64,000 bases of DNA from the NCBI RefSeq assembly GCF_013141725.1, contig NZ_WHNZ01000079.1, positions 1 to 64,000 of the forward strand, read 5' to 3'. The notes beneath the pieces were generated by a model. That model was not told where the DNA came from. It ran no database searches and worked only from the letters and a program-made list of their open reading frames with translations. Of the stretch, positions 49,635 through 58,755 are shown piece by piece; within the stretch, counting starts at the first letter, position 1; every line of letters begins with the position of its first letter. This DNA comes from Paenibacillus planticolens. GTDB lineage: Bacteria; Bacillota; Bacilli; Paenibacillales; NBRC-103111. The position numbers and the translations under genes were made by a program.

Positions 49635-51389
49635 CTATCGCGATGCCCGTATTTCATATAAAGCTTTTTCAAAGGCGTTTACACTGCGTTCCCACGTCCA
49701 TTTCGCCGCTTCGGCTTCCCCCGCTGCCGCCAGCCTTCTGCGCAAATCGGCATCTTCAATCAACCGGCTGACGTCGGCCGCCAATCGGTTCTCATACCGG
49801 TAAGACATCAAACCATTCTGTTCATGGCGGCAGTAATCCATATTTCCACCATTATAGGTCGTGACCAAAGCCGCCCCGCAGCGCATCGCCTCAAGTCCCG
49901 GCAGAGAAGCCGAATCATACGTAGAGGAATTCACGAAAATATCCGTTTCGTTATAGTGATAAGCCATGGCGCCATCGTGCCCGGGAGTCAGATAGCGAAA
50001 AGCCGGGTGACTCGCTTTCACCGCCTGCAAGAGGGGGGAACTGTTAAACTCTTCCGGAGGGGACATCAAGTTGATTCGGACATGCGGATACCGGGCCTGC
50101 ACGATTTCCAACTGGCTGATTAAATATTCCTGCTCTCTATGCCAGGAGTAGCCGCCTTCCGGTCTGCGCATAATCGCAGATATTTGCAGTTGCGACTGCG
50201 TATTGCGAATATGCATGTTCTTAAAAGCCGTGCCGACACCCACCGGCACAATGTGCGCCTGATGACCGTGATTCAGCGCAATGATCTGCTTTTGCCAGTT
50301 GGAGAGAACGACGATATGCTCTGAAATGTGATAGGTCGGAAAAGAGACTTGATTCTCCGGCAGAAAAGAAGGTTCATAACAGAGACTTAAGCGGACATGC
50401 ACGCCTTTCCCTTTCAAACTTGCTTGATGAACCCCCGGAACAATGGTATAGAAATTGGAGACGATCACATCCGATTTGGGATACTCCGACTCATGAATCA
50501 AATAGTGCTGTTTGGTACGAACGATTTTGGCATTAATGGAATAATTCAAAGCGCCGTTTAGCGGCATCAGCACAGTAACGTCATGCCCTTTGGCCGACAG
50601 CCCGTTGACCATCTCTGCCAGCATCCTCTGCGCTCCGCCGATACTGAGTGTAATAATGGGGAAAGTAACCGTCAGCCTTTCCTTGGCGATCAAAGCGTCC
50701 AGCGTTTTACGATAGACAGTTTGAACCGAGTGGATTTCTTTGACGATTTCACTCTCATACTTACGGGACCCCATCCCTTCATGCACACGATACCGCACAA
50801 GGCTTTCATCCAAATAATAAAAATCAAAGTGCTTCATAACCCTTATCCATAAATCATAATCCTGCGTATATTTGCGCGTTTCATTAAAATAACCGGCCTT
50901 CTGAAATACGTCCATATGCAGCATCACGGTACAGCCGTTGATAATACAGCCTTTTTGCATCGTCCTATAAAATTCCATCTTGCTGGAGCAGCCTATGCCT
51001 GAAGGTCCGCCAAAGATTTGCCCCTGTCCATCCATATGAACATAGGACGTATAGCTGACTTTAGCCCCTTTTTCCTGCATAAAAGCCAATTGCCTGGCCA
51101 CTTTGTTCGGTTCAAACCTATCGTCGGAGCTAAGCCATGCAAAATAGTCGCCTGTGGCCTTCCTGATACCGACGTTCAGTGCACTGGCCGTGCCGCCGTT
51201 TTCTTTTTCCACATACACAATTCGATTCATATACGGAACAATTTTCTCCATATGCCGGGTAGAGCCGTCATTGACAACGATGATTTCGATATTCGGATAC
51301 GTCTGACTCAGTGCACTTTCAATTGCTTCAGTAACATAAGCACAGTTATAGAAAGGAATGACAATGGATACTTTCGAATTTGCCTTCAA
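49635..51389 (-). CDS. Fused GT2-GT4 bifunctional glycosyltransferase
   Basis: 584 residues. GT2 domain at 1-~230 (VSIVIPFYNCAYV, VNDGSTRHM, FAWLSSDDRFEPN, QDYDLWIRV) followed by a GT4 domain at ~235-584 (LSIGGAQRMLAEMVNGL, then DIFVNSSTYDSASLPGLEAMRCGAALVTT in the donor site). The two domains probably add successive sugars. Start TTG 51389 with AGGTG upstream. It follows another GT4 gene by 16 bases. Confidence 0.88.
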   Translation of the reverse strand: MKANSKVSIVIPFYNCAYVTEAIESALSQTYPNIEIIVVNDGSTRHMEKIVPYMNRIVYVEKENGGTASALNVGIRKATGDYFAWLSSDDRFEPNKVARQLAFMQEKGAKVSYTSYVHMDGQGQIFGGPSGIGCSSKMEFYRTMQKGCIINGCTVMLHMDVFQKAGYFNETRKYTQDYDLWIRVMKHFDFYYLDESLVRYRVHEGMGSRKYESEIVKEIHSVQTVYRKTLDALIAKERLTVTFPIITLSIGGAQRMLAEMVNGLSAKGHDVTVLMPLNGALNYSINAKIVRTKQHYLIHESEYPKSDVIVSNFYTIVPGVHQASLKGKGVHVRLSLCYEPSFLPENQVSFPTYHISEHIVVLSNWQKQIIALNHGHQAHIVPVGVGTAFKNMHIRNTQSQLQISAIMRRPEGGYSWHREQEYLISQLEIVQARYPHVRINLMSPPEEFNSSPLLQAVKASHPAFRYLTPGHDGAMAYHYNETDIFVNSSTYDSASLPGLEAMRCGAALVTTYNGGNMDYCRHEQNGLMSYRYENRLAADVSRLIEDADLRRRLAAAGEAEAAKWTWERSVNAFEKALYEIRASR

Positions 51390-51405
51390 ACTTGAAACAC
51401 CTACC

Positions 51406-52425
51406 TTAACGATTCTCGAAGATATCCTCCAATACGTTCACAATATTTCGCTCAAAACGGGCTTTCGTTAACCTTGCGGCAGCGGCTTTGCCGCCAAGAG
51501 CGAGCTTCTCCGCCAAATGGCGATCCGATAACACTGCACAAATGCCTTGTGCCAGCCCCCTGGGATCTCTCGGTTTGGTCACATAGGCACTGTCCATATG
51601 AGAACAGAAGTCCATTACACCGCCTGAATTCGTCGTCACGACCGGCGTGCCGCAGGCCATCGCCTCCAGGGGAGGCAGCGAGAACGCCTCGAACCAAGAT
51701 GAGGCCACGAAAACATCTGCCGTTCGATAAAGCTTCGCCATCTCGTGTTCATTGATGGGATAGAAGATGCGCTCAGGGATATAAAGTTCCCCGAGTGAAA
51801 TTTCTCCATCCGGACAGATCAAATACACGACATAATCGCCTGCATACTCATTTTTGATAATTTCCATACAAGCATAGAAATCATCGAATCCTTTCAACGC
51901 ATAGTCATCCCTATCCCGGGCGATGTACAGAATGACTTTTCCTGATTTCTGGCTCTGGAGAGGCTTCATCCGCGGACCTTGCGGACGAAACACGAGAGGG
52001 TCTATGCCAAGGGAAACAATCGTGCTTCGCCGCCCCACATGGTCGTAAATTTGCTGATCCAACCAACTGGAAATCGAGATGACCGGTACATTCTGGGCAT
52101 AGGTCCATAAAGCCGCCTCGCGATTGGGCACCCAAAGCGGCTCAAAGCCGAGGCTTAGCCTGACCGTTTGTTCAGGCCAAGCTTCGAAGGCTGATTGAAA
52201 CGTTGTATAGAAATTGGGCAAAATGATATCGCCATAAGGAATATAGGCTTTATCCAGCTTTGGCACGACCGTCAGCTTACAAGGAATGCTATACTTCACG
52301 GTCGCCGTCTGCGGAATGACCACTTCAACTTCGTGTCCCCTGTTCGTCAGCGCTCCGGCGATATCGACCAACACCTTACAACCGCCCCCAATATGCAAAT
52401 CAGCAGCCGGTATTACGATTTTCAT
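51406..52425 (-). CDS. GT4 family glycosyltransferase
   Basis: 339 residues. HIGGGCKVLVDIAGALTNRG at the N terminus, LYIARDRDDYALKGFDDF in the middle and the GT4 donor signature EAFSLPPLEAMACGTPVVTT. It resembles the GT4 half of the neighbouring fusion protein. It is the middle gene of a minus-strand unit that starts with the sulfotransferase (21-base gap). ATG 52425 follows GGAGGTG. Confidence 0.9.
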   Translation of the reverse strand: MKIVIPAADLHIGGGCKVLVDIAGALTNRGHEVEVVIPQTATVKYSIPCKLTVVPKLDKAYIPYGDIILPNFYTTFQSAFEAWPEQTVRLSLGFEPLWVPNREAALWTYAQNVPVISISSWLDQQIYDHVGRRSTIVSLGIDPLVFRPQGPRMKPLQSQKSGKVILYIARDRDDYALKGFDDFYACMEIIKNEYAGDYVVYLICPDGEISLGELYIPERIFYPINEHEMAKLYRTADVFVASSWFEAFSLPPLEAMACGTPVVTTNSGGVMDFCSHMDSAYVTKPRDPRGLAQGICAVLSDRHLAEKLALGGKAAAARLTKARFERNIVNVLEDIFENR

Positions 52426-52446
52426 GTCTCACCTCCACTTCTCCGG

Positions 52447-53199
52447 TTATGACCAATCCAAATCTTTTTCATAACCGGTTTGAATCAAAACATCACCTGC
52501 CACTCGTTTGAACGCTGCTATAACTTCATCGTCAAACTCTTTTCTCCAACCGCCGATAATGCCTTTGCGAAACGTGAAGGAACGATCGCTGTCCATATTG
52601 CCTTCCATGCTGCGGACCAGCTCGGAAAACGGCATCGGGGGCTTGCTGTCTTTCCATAGAAATTGTGCGATTGCTGTGATGGTTCTTCGTCTTGTTTCCG
52701 GCGACGTCATCAATTCCTCATAAGTGACGTTTAACACGCCCGGCTCGGACAACCAGCCATGAAACACGCCGAACCAATTTTTGATATTCGGGTAATCGCC
52801 TATGCCGTTAATTAAGAGCAAATACCGTTCCTTTTGGCTGCTCAATGCGATCAACTTCTCATATAAAGGGTAGTCGGGCAGCTTTTCGATAATGAAATAC
52901 GTCAAGGAAACAAGCACATCACGCAAATCCCTGCTCATGAAGATCGTCTTGATTCCGAGTCGTCCGAGCAGCGTCGCCCATTCGGGGGAATAGTATACAT
53001 GTCCCATAAAAAGCTCATTCGGCAGTGCTCTGCTCAGAATTGAAGCATGCGCAGCCAAATCCTTGACCAACCCTTCATAAAAGACATACTCATTCATTTT
53101 CGAACCCGGAATGCCTAGCAAGAGCTGGTTCAAGAGGTTCGTTCCACTTTTTGGAACTGTATTTAGAAAAATGAAGGGCTTTGAAGGGGGAGCACTCAT
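52447..53199 (-). CDS. PAPS-dependent sulfotransferase
   Basis: 250 residues. The 5'-phosphosulfate-binding loop PKSGTN (16-21), the 3'-phosphate motif MSRDLRDVLVS (88-98) and the C-terminal FRKGIIGGW (210-218) are all those of the cytosolic/Golgi-type Sulfotransfer_1 fold. The catalytic acid/base region near GHVYYSPEW is present. ATG 53199 lies 11 bases after GGGAGG; GTG 53211 overlaps that site. It heads a unit with two glycosyltransferases, and the cysC gene for PAPS is in the same locus. It should sulfate a sugar of the surface glycan; acceptor unknown. Confidence 0.9.
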   Translation of the reverse strand: MSAPPSKPFIFLNTVPKSGTNLLNQLLLGIPGSKMNEYVFYEGLVKDLAAHASILSRALPNELFMGHVYYSPEWATLLGRLGIKTIFMSRDLRDVLVSLTYFIIEKLPDYPLYEKLIALSSQKERYLLLINGIGDYPNIKNWFGVFHGWLSEPGVLNVTYEELMTSPETRRRTITAIAQFLWKDSKPPMPFSELVRSMEGNMDSDRSFTFRKGIIGGWRKEFDDEVIAAFKRVAGDVLIQTGYEKDLDWS

Positions 53200-53232
53200 T
53201 TTACACGGCACCTCCCAATATTTGTTTAGATA

Positions 53233-53241
53233 TAGAATATG
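53233..53241 (-). promoter_or_regulatory. Candidate sigma-K -10 element before the sulfotransferase gene
   Basis: CATATTCTA fits CATANNNTA and lies about 30 bases before the start codon. The -35 position lacks a clear AC. Confidence 0.38.
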
Positions 53242-53396
53242 TGTCTCAGCACCAACTTGACCTGTTAATGCGTCTATCGGGTTAACTTAACTTTCGGATG
53301 ATATGTAACTATTTTCACAAAAAACTGGAAATCTATGACAGCCATCCAAGCAAAGTTATTTGAATTTAATAGAATATAGAGAAAGGAGGTGGTCAC

Positions 53397-53807
53397 ATGT
53401 CAAATATTGTTAGCATCGGGACAAGCGTTCCCGGAGCATCAAGCGGCTCTCTCTCTCGTACAGTTACGACGACTCCCATTACTCTTTCACAATTTGGACT
53501 AGCGATTCCACAAGGCGCAAACCGAGTTATTTTAGATGCTACCGTTGGGATAACCTCATCGCTTTTAGCGCCCGTCTTATTATTTAACGTACTCCGTGGC
53601 AATGCCGTCATTTTCTCTTGCAGACAAGAAGTGCTCTTATCCACAGGACAAGAACTTACGGTCTCCTTCCAAGCTATCGATTCCAACGTTCCAGCAACAT
53701 CCAACCAAGGCTACACGCTGACTGTTCAACTGGAATCTTCTCTGTTAGTTGGCGCAACGGTTACTGGTCCTGTCACATTCTCCGGCATCTCTTACACGTA
53801 TGGCTAA
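53397..53807 (+). CDS. Exosporium-like beta-sandwich surface protein (136 aa)
   Basis: ATG 53397 follows GGAGGTGG. Ser/Thr/Gly/Val-rich with alternating hydrophobic strands (RVILDATVGITSS, PVLLFNVLRGNAVIFSC, LTVSFQAIDSNV, YTLTVQLESSLL) and no charged clusters; it looks like a jelly-roll or beta-sandwich as in exosporium proteins of Bacillus and Paenibacillus. No signal peptide, as expected for mother-cell-made spore proteins. AATAGAATA at 53368-53376 resembles a sigma-K -10 (one mismatch). It has its own terminator. Confidence 0.75.
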   Translation: MSNIVSIGTSVPGASSGSLSRTVTTTPITLSQFGLAIPQGANRVILDATVGITSSLLAPVLLFNVLRGNAVIFSCRQEVLLSTGQELTVSFQAIDSNVPATSNQGYTLTVQLESSLLVGATVTGPVTFSGISYTYG

Positions 53808-53827
53808 TGGAGCGCTATGAAAAACAG

Positions 53828-53870
53828 GCTGTTCCGAAAGATCTGCAAAGATCCTTTGGAACAGCCTTTT
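53828..53870 (+). terminator. Terminator after the exosporium-like gene
   Basis: 9-bp stem GGCTGTTCC/GGAACAGCC followed by TTTT. Confidence 0.85.
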
Positions 53871-53986
53871 CGCATGCACATTTTACCTATTTTTTCCTAT
53901 TGAACCTCGAAGTGGGGGTTAGTCCACTACATCCCTATGCAAAGAGAATAGACTGTAACCATATGTTGGAAGGAGTGGTCCCATTC

Positions 53987-54973
53987 ATGATGAGAGGGAA
54001 GCAGGTATTGGTCACAGGTGCAGCCGGCTTTATCGGCAGTCATCTTGTTCATCAGCTCGTTGCGGACGGTGCACGCGTCAGAGCCTTTATCCGATATAAC
54101 TCAACGAATTCACGAGGCTTTCTTGATCAACTGCCTAGTGATATTCAGAAAGAGATAGACATTTATAAAGGAGATTTGCGTGATCCTCACGGGGTCTATC
54201 GTGCCGTCAAGGGCATGGATACTATTTTTCATTTGGGAGCGCTAATCGCTATTCCTTATTCTTATCAACATCCGACTGATGTTGTGCAATCGAATGTCAT
54301 TGGCACCTTAAATATCGCTCAAGCCGCTTTAGACTTAGGCACACCCAAGCTGATTCATACCTCAACCAGCGAAGTTTACGGAAGCGCCCGCTATGTGCCT
54401 ATGGATGAAACCCATCCGCTTCAAGGCCAATCCCCTTACTCGGCAAGCAAAATCGGGGCAGATAAAATAATTGAAAGCTTTTACTGTTCGTATGCGCTGC
54501 CTGTCGTAACGGTTAGGCCCTTTAATTCCTACGGTCCTCGCCAATCAATGAGAGCCGTCATTCCAACGATTATTAATCAAGCGCTGCATCAATCCGAGAT
54601 CGTTCTTGGCAATCTCACTGCAACCCGGGACTTCACCTTCGTTGAAGATACCGCCAATGCCTTTATTTGCGCGGCCAACCATGAGGCTGCCGTCGGGCAA
54701 ACGATAAACGCCGGGTCCGGAGCGGAAATCTCCATTGGTGAGCTGGCTCGCACGATCCTGCAAATTGTTGGCAGAGATCTTCCTGTACGCATCGCCAGTG
54801 AGCGGGTCAGGCCGGAGAAAAGCGAAGTCGACCGCCTCTTCTCGGACAGCACCAAAGCGGCAGCGTTGATGGGATGGAAGCCGTCTGTGCCGCTCACGCA
54901 AGGCTTGACCAGGACGATTGAATGGATTAGCAAGCATCCCGAGCTGTACCGACCTAATGAATATGTCGTATAA
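53987..54973 (+). CDS. LegB-like NAD-dependent sugar 4,6-dehydratase
   Basis: 328-residue extended SDR: VTGAAGFIGS cofactor loop, TSTSEVYG, and YSASKIGAD (Y-x3-K). Family resemblance is to LegB/GDP-mannose-dehydratase-like NDP-hexose 4,6-dehydratases. ATG 53987 sits 11 bases after AAGGAG; the frame is open upstream to 53618, but that part overlaps the exosporium-like gene and a terminator. First of seven plus-strand genes for nucleotide sugars. Which NDP-sugar it uses cannot be read from sequence alone. Confidence 0.87.
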   Translation: MMRGKQVLVTGAAGFIGSHLVHQLVADGARVRAFIRYNSTNSRGFLDQLPSDIQKEIDIYKGDLRDPHGVYRAVKGMDTIFHLGALIAIPYSYQHPTDVVQSNVIGTLNIAQAALDLGTPKLIHTSTSEVYGSARYVPMDETHPLQGQSPYSASKIGADKIIESFYCSYALPVVTVRPFNSYGPRQSMRAVIPTIINQALHQSEIVLGNLTATRDFTFVEDTANAFICAANHEAAVGQTINAGSGAEISIGELARTILQIVGRDLPVRIASERVRPEKSEVDRLFSDSTKAAALMGWKPSVPLTQGLTRTIEWISKHPELYRPNEYVV

Positions 54974-54986
54974 GGAGTTGGTTTCT

Positions 54987-55700
54987 GTGGAAGTCGTAAT
55001 CATGACGGGCGGCAAGGGGATGCGCATGGCGCCTTATACCAAGGTGCTTCCGAAGGGGTTATTGCCCGTTGGCGAACAACCCATTCTGGAGATTATTGTC
55101 AAACAGCTCCGTAATTACGGGTTTACGTCCATTACGATGGCATGCGGCTACTTGTCGGGGCTCATACAAACGTATTTCGGGGACGGCAGTTCCCGGGGGG
55201 TTTCGATCTCCTATTATGTTGAAAATGAACCCTTAGGCACTGTCGGTCCAATTAAGCTGATTGGCCGCAGGCCAGGCCCCTTTTTGCTAATCAATTGTGA
55301 CGTCTTAACCACTCTTGATTTTGCCCGCTTCAGAGATTTTCATATTAAGGGAGGAAGCATATTGACCATTGCTTCCCAAAAGAAAGGCATTCCGATTGAG
55401 CTTGGAGTGCTCGAAACGCAGGACGAGTATGTCACTAATTTTGTAGAAAAGCCAACCCGGTCGGCTTATGTGAGCATGGGCATCTATATGATGAATCCCG
55501 AAGTAGCCGAATATATCCCGTCCCATCAATATTTCGACATTCCTGATTTGATTCATGCCCTCCTGGCTGCAAATGAAAAGGTCCGCCACTTTGAAAACAA
55601 TGACTTCTGGCTCGACATCGGAAGACCGTCCGATTATACCCTGGCTAATGAGCAATTCGGCAAACTCAAATCACTCTTATTGCCCGGTGAGCCTGTATGA
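54987..55700 (+). CDS. Sugar-phosphate nucleotidyltransferase
   Basis: 237 residues. MTGGKGMRMAPYTKVLPKGLLPVGEQP is a nucleotidyltransferase start with the GGxGxR loop and the Lys that binds phosphate; NCDVLTTLDF gives the metal site and DFWLDIGRPSDY the C-terminal sugar loop. It would activate a sugar-1-phosphate for this operon. GTG 54987 is 9 bases after AAGGAG and follows the legB-like stop; upstream in-frame starts lie inside that gene. It overlaps the next gene by 4 bases. Confidence 0.86.
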   Translation: MEVVIMTGGKGMRMAPYTKVLPKGLLPVGEQPILEIIVKQLRNYGFTSITMACGYLSGLIQTYFGDGSSRGVSISYYVENEPLGTVGPIKLIGRRPGPFLLINCDVLTTLDFARFRDFHIKGGSILTIASQKKGIPIELGVLETQDEYVTNFVEKPTRSAYVSMGIYMMNPEVAEYIPSHQYFDIPDLIHALLAANEKVRHFENNDFWLDIGRPSDYTLANEQFGKLKSLLLPGEPV

Positions 55701-56665
55701 GAGCATGGAGAGAACCCCCTCTCGTACTCCTAACGGGTATTAACGGGTTCGTTGGGCAGCATATGGCTGCCTGTTTATTCACGCACAATATGAACGTCAT
55801 CGGCGTTGGGCGCAGGTCCGACTGCCTGCTGCAGCACCACCGTCTGCACTACGTATGCGGTGATATTACGCAGGCCGCTACGATCACCAAGCTCTTGCAG
55901 GAGCATCCGATCACCCATATCATCCATCTCGCAGGAGCAAACGATGTAAGTGCGTCTTACGCCGACCCCGTTCAAACTCTTTATACAAACGCATGGTGCA
56001 CCCTGCATATGTTGGAGGCTGTACGGTCTACATCGGCAAGGAGCATCCAAGGGTTCCTTAGTGTGGGAACGGCATATGAATATGATTTCCATTCTGTGCC
56101 TTTTGCGCCTTTAACGGAAACCTCCCCTGTCGGGCCCGTCAGTCCCTATGCTTGGAGCAAGCAGTTTATGACCTCTCTTATACAAATGTATGGCGATGTC
56201 TATGCCATTCCGGCGTTTGCGGCACGGACATTCAATTTGATTGGACCGGGTAATGCCACCGGCGTATGCGCACTGCTGGCCAGACAGGTGGCGATGATGG
56301 AGAAAGGCCATCTCCCGCCTAAGCTCGTCGTCGGAAATACGGCCGTAAAGCGCGACTTCCTTGACGTCCGCGATGCAGCCGCCGCCTACTGCTCGCTCAT
56401 GCAGCTAACCGCCGCACCTCCCGGCAGCCTGTTCAACGTATGCAGCGGCACAGCCTACCCCATCAGCGACATCGTTGATCTGCTGCAGCAGTATGCGGCA
56501 ATACCCTTTGAGGTAGCCACCCATGAGCGCTTATTTCGCCCTAATGATCCCCCTCTCATTCAAGGCGACAATGCCAAACTTCGCTCCGCTACCGGTTGGC
56601 AGCCCACCCTTTCGCTCGCCCAGTCGGTCTGCGATACGTTGAATTATTACCGGAGCCTCTTATGA
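55697..56665 (+). CDS. Rmd-like SDR (GDP-4-keto-6-deoxymannose reductase family)
   Basis: 322 residues. TGINGFVGQH cofactor loop, VGTAYEYD strand, SPYAWSKQFM (Y-x3-K) and the RPNDPPLIQGDNAKLRSATGWQP C-terminal block of Rmd-type reductases. It could reduce the 4-keto product of the LegB-like enzyme to a 6-deoxyhexose. ATG 55697 overlaps the nucleotidyltransferase stop (ATGA). Confidence 0.85.
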   Translation: MRAWREPPLVLLTGINGFVGQHMAACLFTHNMNVIGVGRRSDCLLQHHRLHYVCGDITQAATITKLLQEHPITHIIHLAGANDVSASYADPVQTLYTNAWCTLHMLEAVRSTSARSIQGFLSVGTAYEYDFHSVPFAPLTETSPVGPVSPYAWSKQFMTSLIQMYGDVYAIPAFAARTFNLIGPGNATGVCALLARQVAMMEKGHLPPKLVVGNTAVKRDFLDVRDAAAAYCSLMQLTAAPPGSLFNVCSGTAYPISDIVDLLQQYAAIPFEVATHERLFRPNDPPLIQGDNAKLRSATGWQPTLSLAQSVCDTLNYYRSLL

Positions 56666-56681
56666 AAAGGAGAGTTACGCT

Positions 56682-57776
56682 ATGAAGATCATGACGGTTC
56701 TTGGAACACGTCCCGAAATTATCCGGTTAAGCTTAGTGATCGCCAAACTTGACCTCCTTGCAGATTCGCATCTTCTCGTCCACTCCGGACAAAATTATGA
56801 CCGTTCGCTCAGCGACGTCTTTTTCGAGCAAATGGGCATTCGCCTCCCGGATGTCCATATTCGGCTCCAAGCTCAAACCGTCGGCGAACAGATTGCTCAA
56901 ATGTTCGTTGAAGTCGAAAAAGTGCTGCTGCAGGAGAAACCGGATCGCATGCTCGTTCTGGGAGATACCAACAGTGCGCTTACAGCGCTTATAGGCGAGC
57001 GGCACGGCATTCCCGTCTATCATATGGAAGCAGGAAATCGTTGTTACGATACTCGCGTTCCTGAAGAAATCAACCGGAAAGCGATCGATGCCATCTCTAC
57101 CTGCAATATGCCGTATACCCCCGGTGCGCGAGAGAATTTACTGCGTGACGGTGTTCCTTCCCAGCGGATTTGGATGACCGGGAATCCGATTTATGAAGTC
57201 ATGGAGCATTATAAGGAGCAGGCAAATGCCAGCCGTATTCTAGAACAGCTGGGCATTGCGGATAAAGGATATATTCTCGTTACCGCCCACCGGGCAGAAA
57301 ATGTCGATAATGAATCCCGGCTGCGGCAAATTATCGCAGGCTTGCAGCTAACAGCACAGGATACACAGCTCCCCATCATCTGCAGCACCCATCCCCGTAC
57401 GAAGGATCGCCTGGATAAGCTCGGGGCCACGGCTTCGCACCCGCTCATTCGCTTTCTGCCGCCATTCGGCTTTTTCGACTTTCTGAAACTGCAGCAGCAT
57501 GCCGCCTGCGTGATTACCGATAGCGGCACCGTGCAGGAAGAAAGCTGTATTCTGGGCGTTCCGGCCGTTACCATCCGCCAAAGCACCGAACGACCCGAGA
57601 CCCTGCTTTGCGGCAGCAACTTACTATCAGGGCTTGTGCCGGAGCGGATTGCCGCTTGCGTTAAGCTGATGCTGCAGCCTCACCCTGCATGGCAGTGCCC
57701 GGAAGGCTATCTGGATCCGAACGTATCGAGCAAAGTTGTCAAAATTGTACTAGGAGGACAGAGCTATGTTTCATAA
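56682..57776 (+). CDS. UDP-GlcNAc 2-epimerase family protein (WecB/FnlC-like)
   Basis: 364 residues. VLGTRPEIIRLSLVIAKL start, GQNYDRSLSD, LGDTNSAL, HMEAGNR, TAHRAENVDN and the TDSGTVQEES substrate loop are standard for non-hydrolysing 2-epimerases. Beside an FnlA-like dehydratase and an RmlD-like reductase, it fits the last step to UDP-L-FucNAc or UDP-L-QuiNAc rather than UDP-ManNAc formation. ATG 56682 follows AAAAGGAGAG; its stop overlaps the next start by 11 bases. Confidence 0.9.
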   Translation: MKIMTVLGTRPEIIRLSLVIAKLDLLADSHLLVHSGQNYDRSLSDVFFEQMGIRLPDVHIRLQAQTVGEQIAQMFVEVEKVLLQEKPDRMLVLGDTNSALTALIGERHGIPVYHMEAGNRCYDTRVPEEINRKAIDAISTCNMPYTPGARENLLRDGVPSQRIWMTGNPIYEVMEHYKEQANASRILEQLGIADKGYILVTAHRAENVDNESRLRQIIAGLQLTAQDTQLPIICSTHPRTKDRLDKLGATASHPLIRFLPPFGFFDFLKLQQHAACVITDSGTVQEESCILGVPAVTIRQSTERPETLLCGSNLLSGLVPERIAACVKLMLQPHPAWQCPEGYLDPNVSSKVVKIVLGGQSYVS

Positions 57777-58755
57777 TCAAACCATCCTCATCACGGGAGG
57801 AACCGGATCTTGGGGGCAAGAACTTACCCGCAGTCTCCTGCAAGAGATGCCTAAGGAAATTCGTATTTTTTCCCGCAACGAATTTTCGCAAGTGAAGATG
57901 CAGCGCGACTTTTCTTTCCATCCTTCCCTCACTTTTATGATCGGTGATGTCCGTGACCAGGAAGCCGTTGAGGACGCCTGCCGGAACGTGGATTATGTGT
58001 TTCATCTGGCTGCCCTCAAACACGTACCCATCTGTGAGGCACAGCCGGATGAAGCATTGAAAACGAACGTAAAAGGAACTGAAAATGTAATCAGAGCCAG
58101 TATTCGAAACGAGGTCAAAAAGGTTATCGACGTCTCCACGGATAAAGCCGTAGATCCGATCAACTTTTACGGCATGACGAAAGCGCTGGGAGAGAAGCTG
58201 ATGGTTCGGGCGAACGATCTCAGCTCCACGACCCAGTTTGTCTGCATTCGAGGCGGCAATGTGCTGGGCACCAACGGCAGCGTCGTCCCTTTCTTCAAGA
58301 ACCGCATCTTGCAAGGAGAAGATCTCCCGCTTACCCACGAGGACATGACCCGCTTCTTCCTGACGCTTCCTGAAGCGATCGGGCTTCTGTTAAGTGCGGC
58401 CAAAGCGGCCGTAGGCGGAGAAACTTTTGTTATGAAAATGAATGCCTGCCGCATTCTCGACTTGGCTCAGGTGATGATGAAACAGCTGTCAGACCAACCT
58501 CTGCCTGTGAGGGATGTCGGCATCCGCCCTGGAGAGAAGCTGCACGAAGTGCTGATTTCCACACATGAAATTCCCTTTACCTATCAATATGATGAAAAAT
58601 ATTTTGTTATCCTGCCGGCGAATGCGGCCTCCTCCCTGTATAACTTCTACAGCCATCTGCCTAAATCCACCTTTACGCAATATGCCTCCAACGATTCACT
58701 CATGACGTCGGAAGAAATTTTAGAGATGCTGCTTAAAGGAGGATTCCTTCCTTGA
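57766..58755 (+). CDS. FnlA/CapE-like UDP-GlcNAc 4,6-dehydratase / epimerase
   Basis: 329 residues. ITGGTGSWGQELT cofactor loop, FHLAALKHVPICEAQP (family hallmark), STDKAV strand, YGMTKALGEK (Y-x3-K) and the RIRPGEKLHE-type C-terminal block (VGIRPGEKLHEVL). The short soluble form matches inverting 4,6-dehydratases such as FnlA, CapE and PseB. ATG 57766 follows AGGAGG. Overlaps both neighbours. Confidence 0.9.
   Translation: MFHNQTILITGGTGSWGQELTRSLLQEMPKEIRIFSRNEFSQVKMQRDFSFHPSLTFMIGDVRDQEAVEDACRNVDYVFHLAALKHVPICEAQPDEALKTNVKGTENVIRASIRNEVKKVIDVSTDKAVDPINFYGMTKALGEKLMVRANDLSSTTQFVCIRGGNVLGTNGSVVPFFKNRILQGEDLPLTHEDMTRFFLTLPEAIGLLLSAAKAAVGGETFVMKMNACRILDLAQVMMKQLSDQPLPVRDVGIRPGEKLHEVLISTHEIPFTYQYDEKYFVILPANAASSLYNFYSHLPKSTFTQYASNDSLMTSEEILEMLLKGGFLP

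Noticed and set aside
53618..53986. Upstream extension of the LegB-like gene
   Set aside because: It overlaps the exosporium-like gene in another frame and passes through a terminator. The SDR cofactor loop starts right after ATG 53987, which has its own ribosome site.
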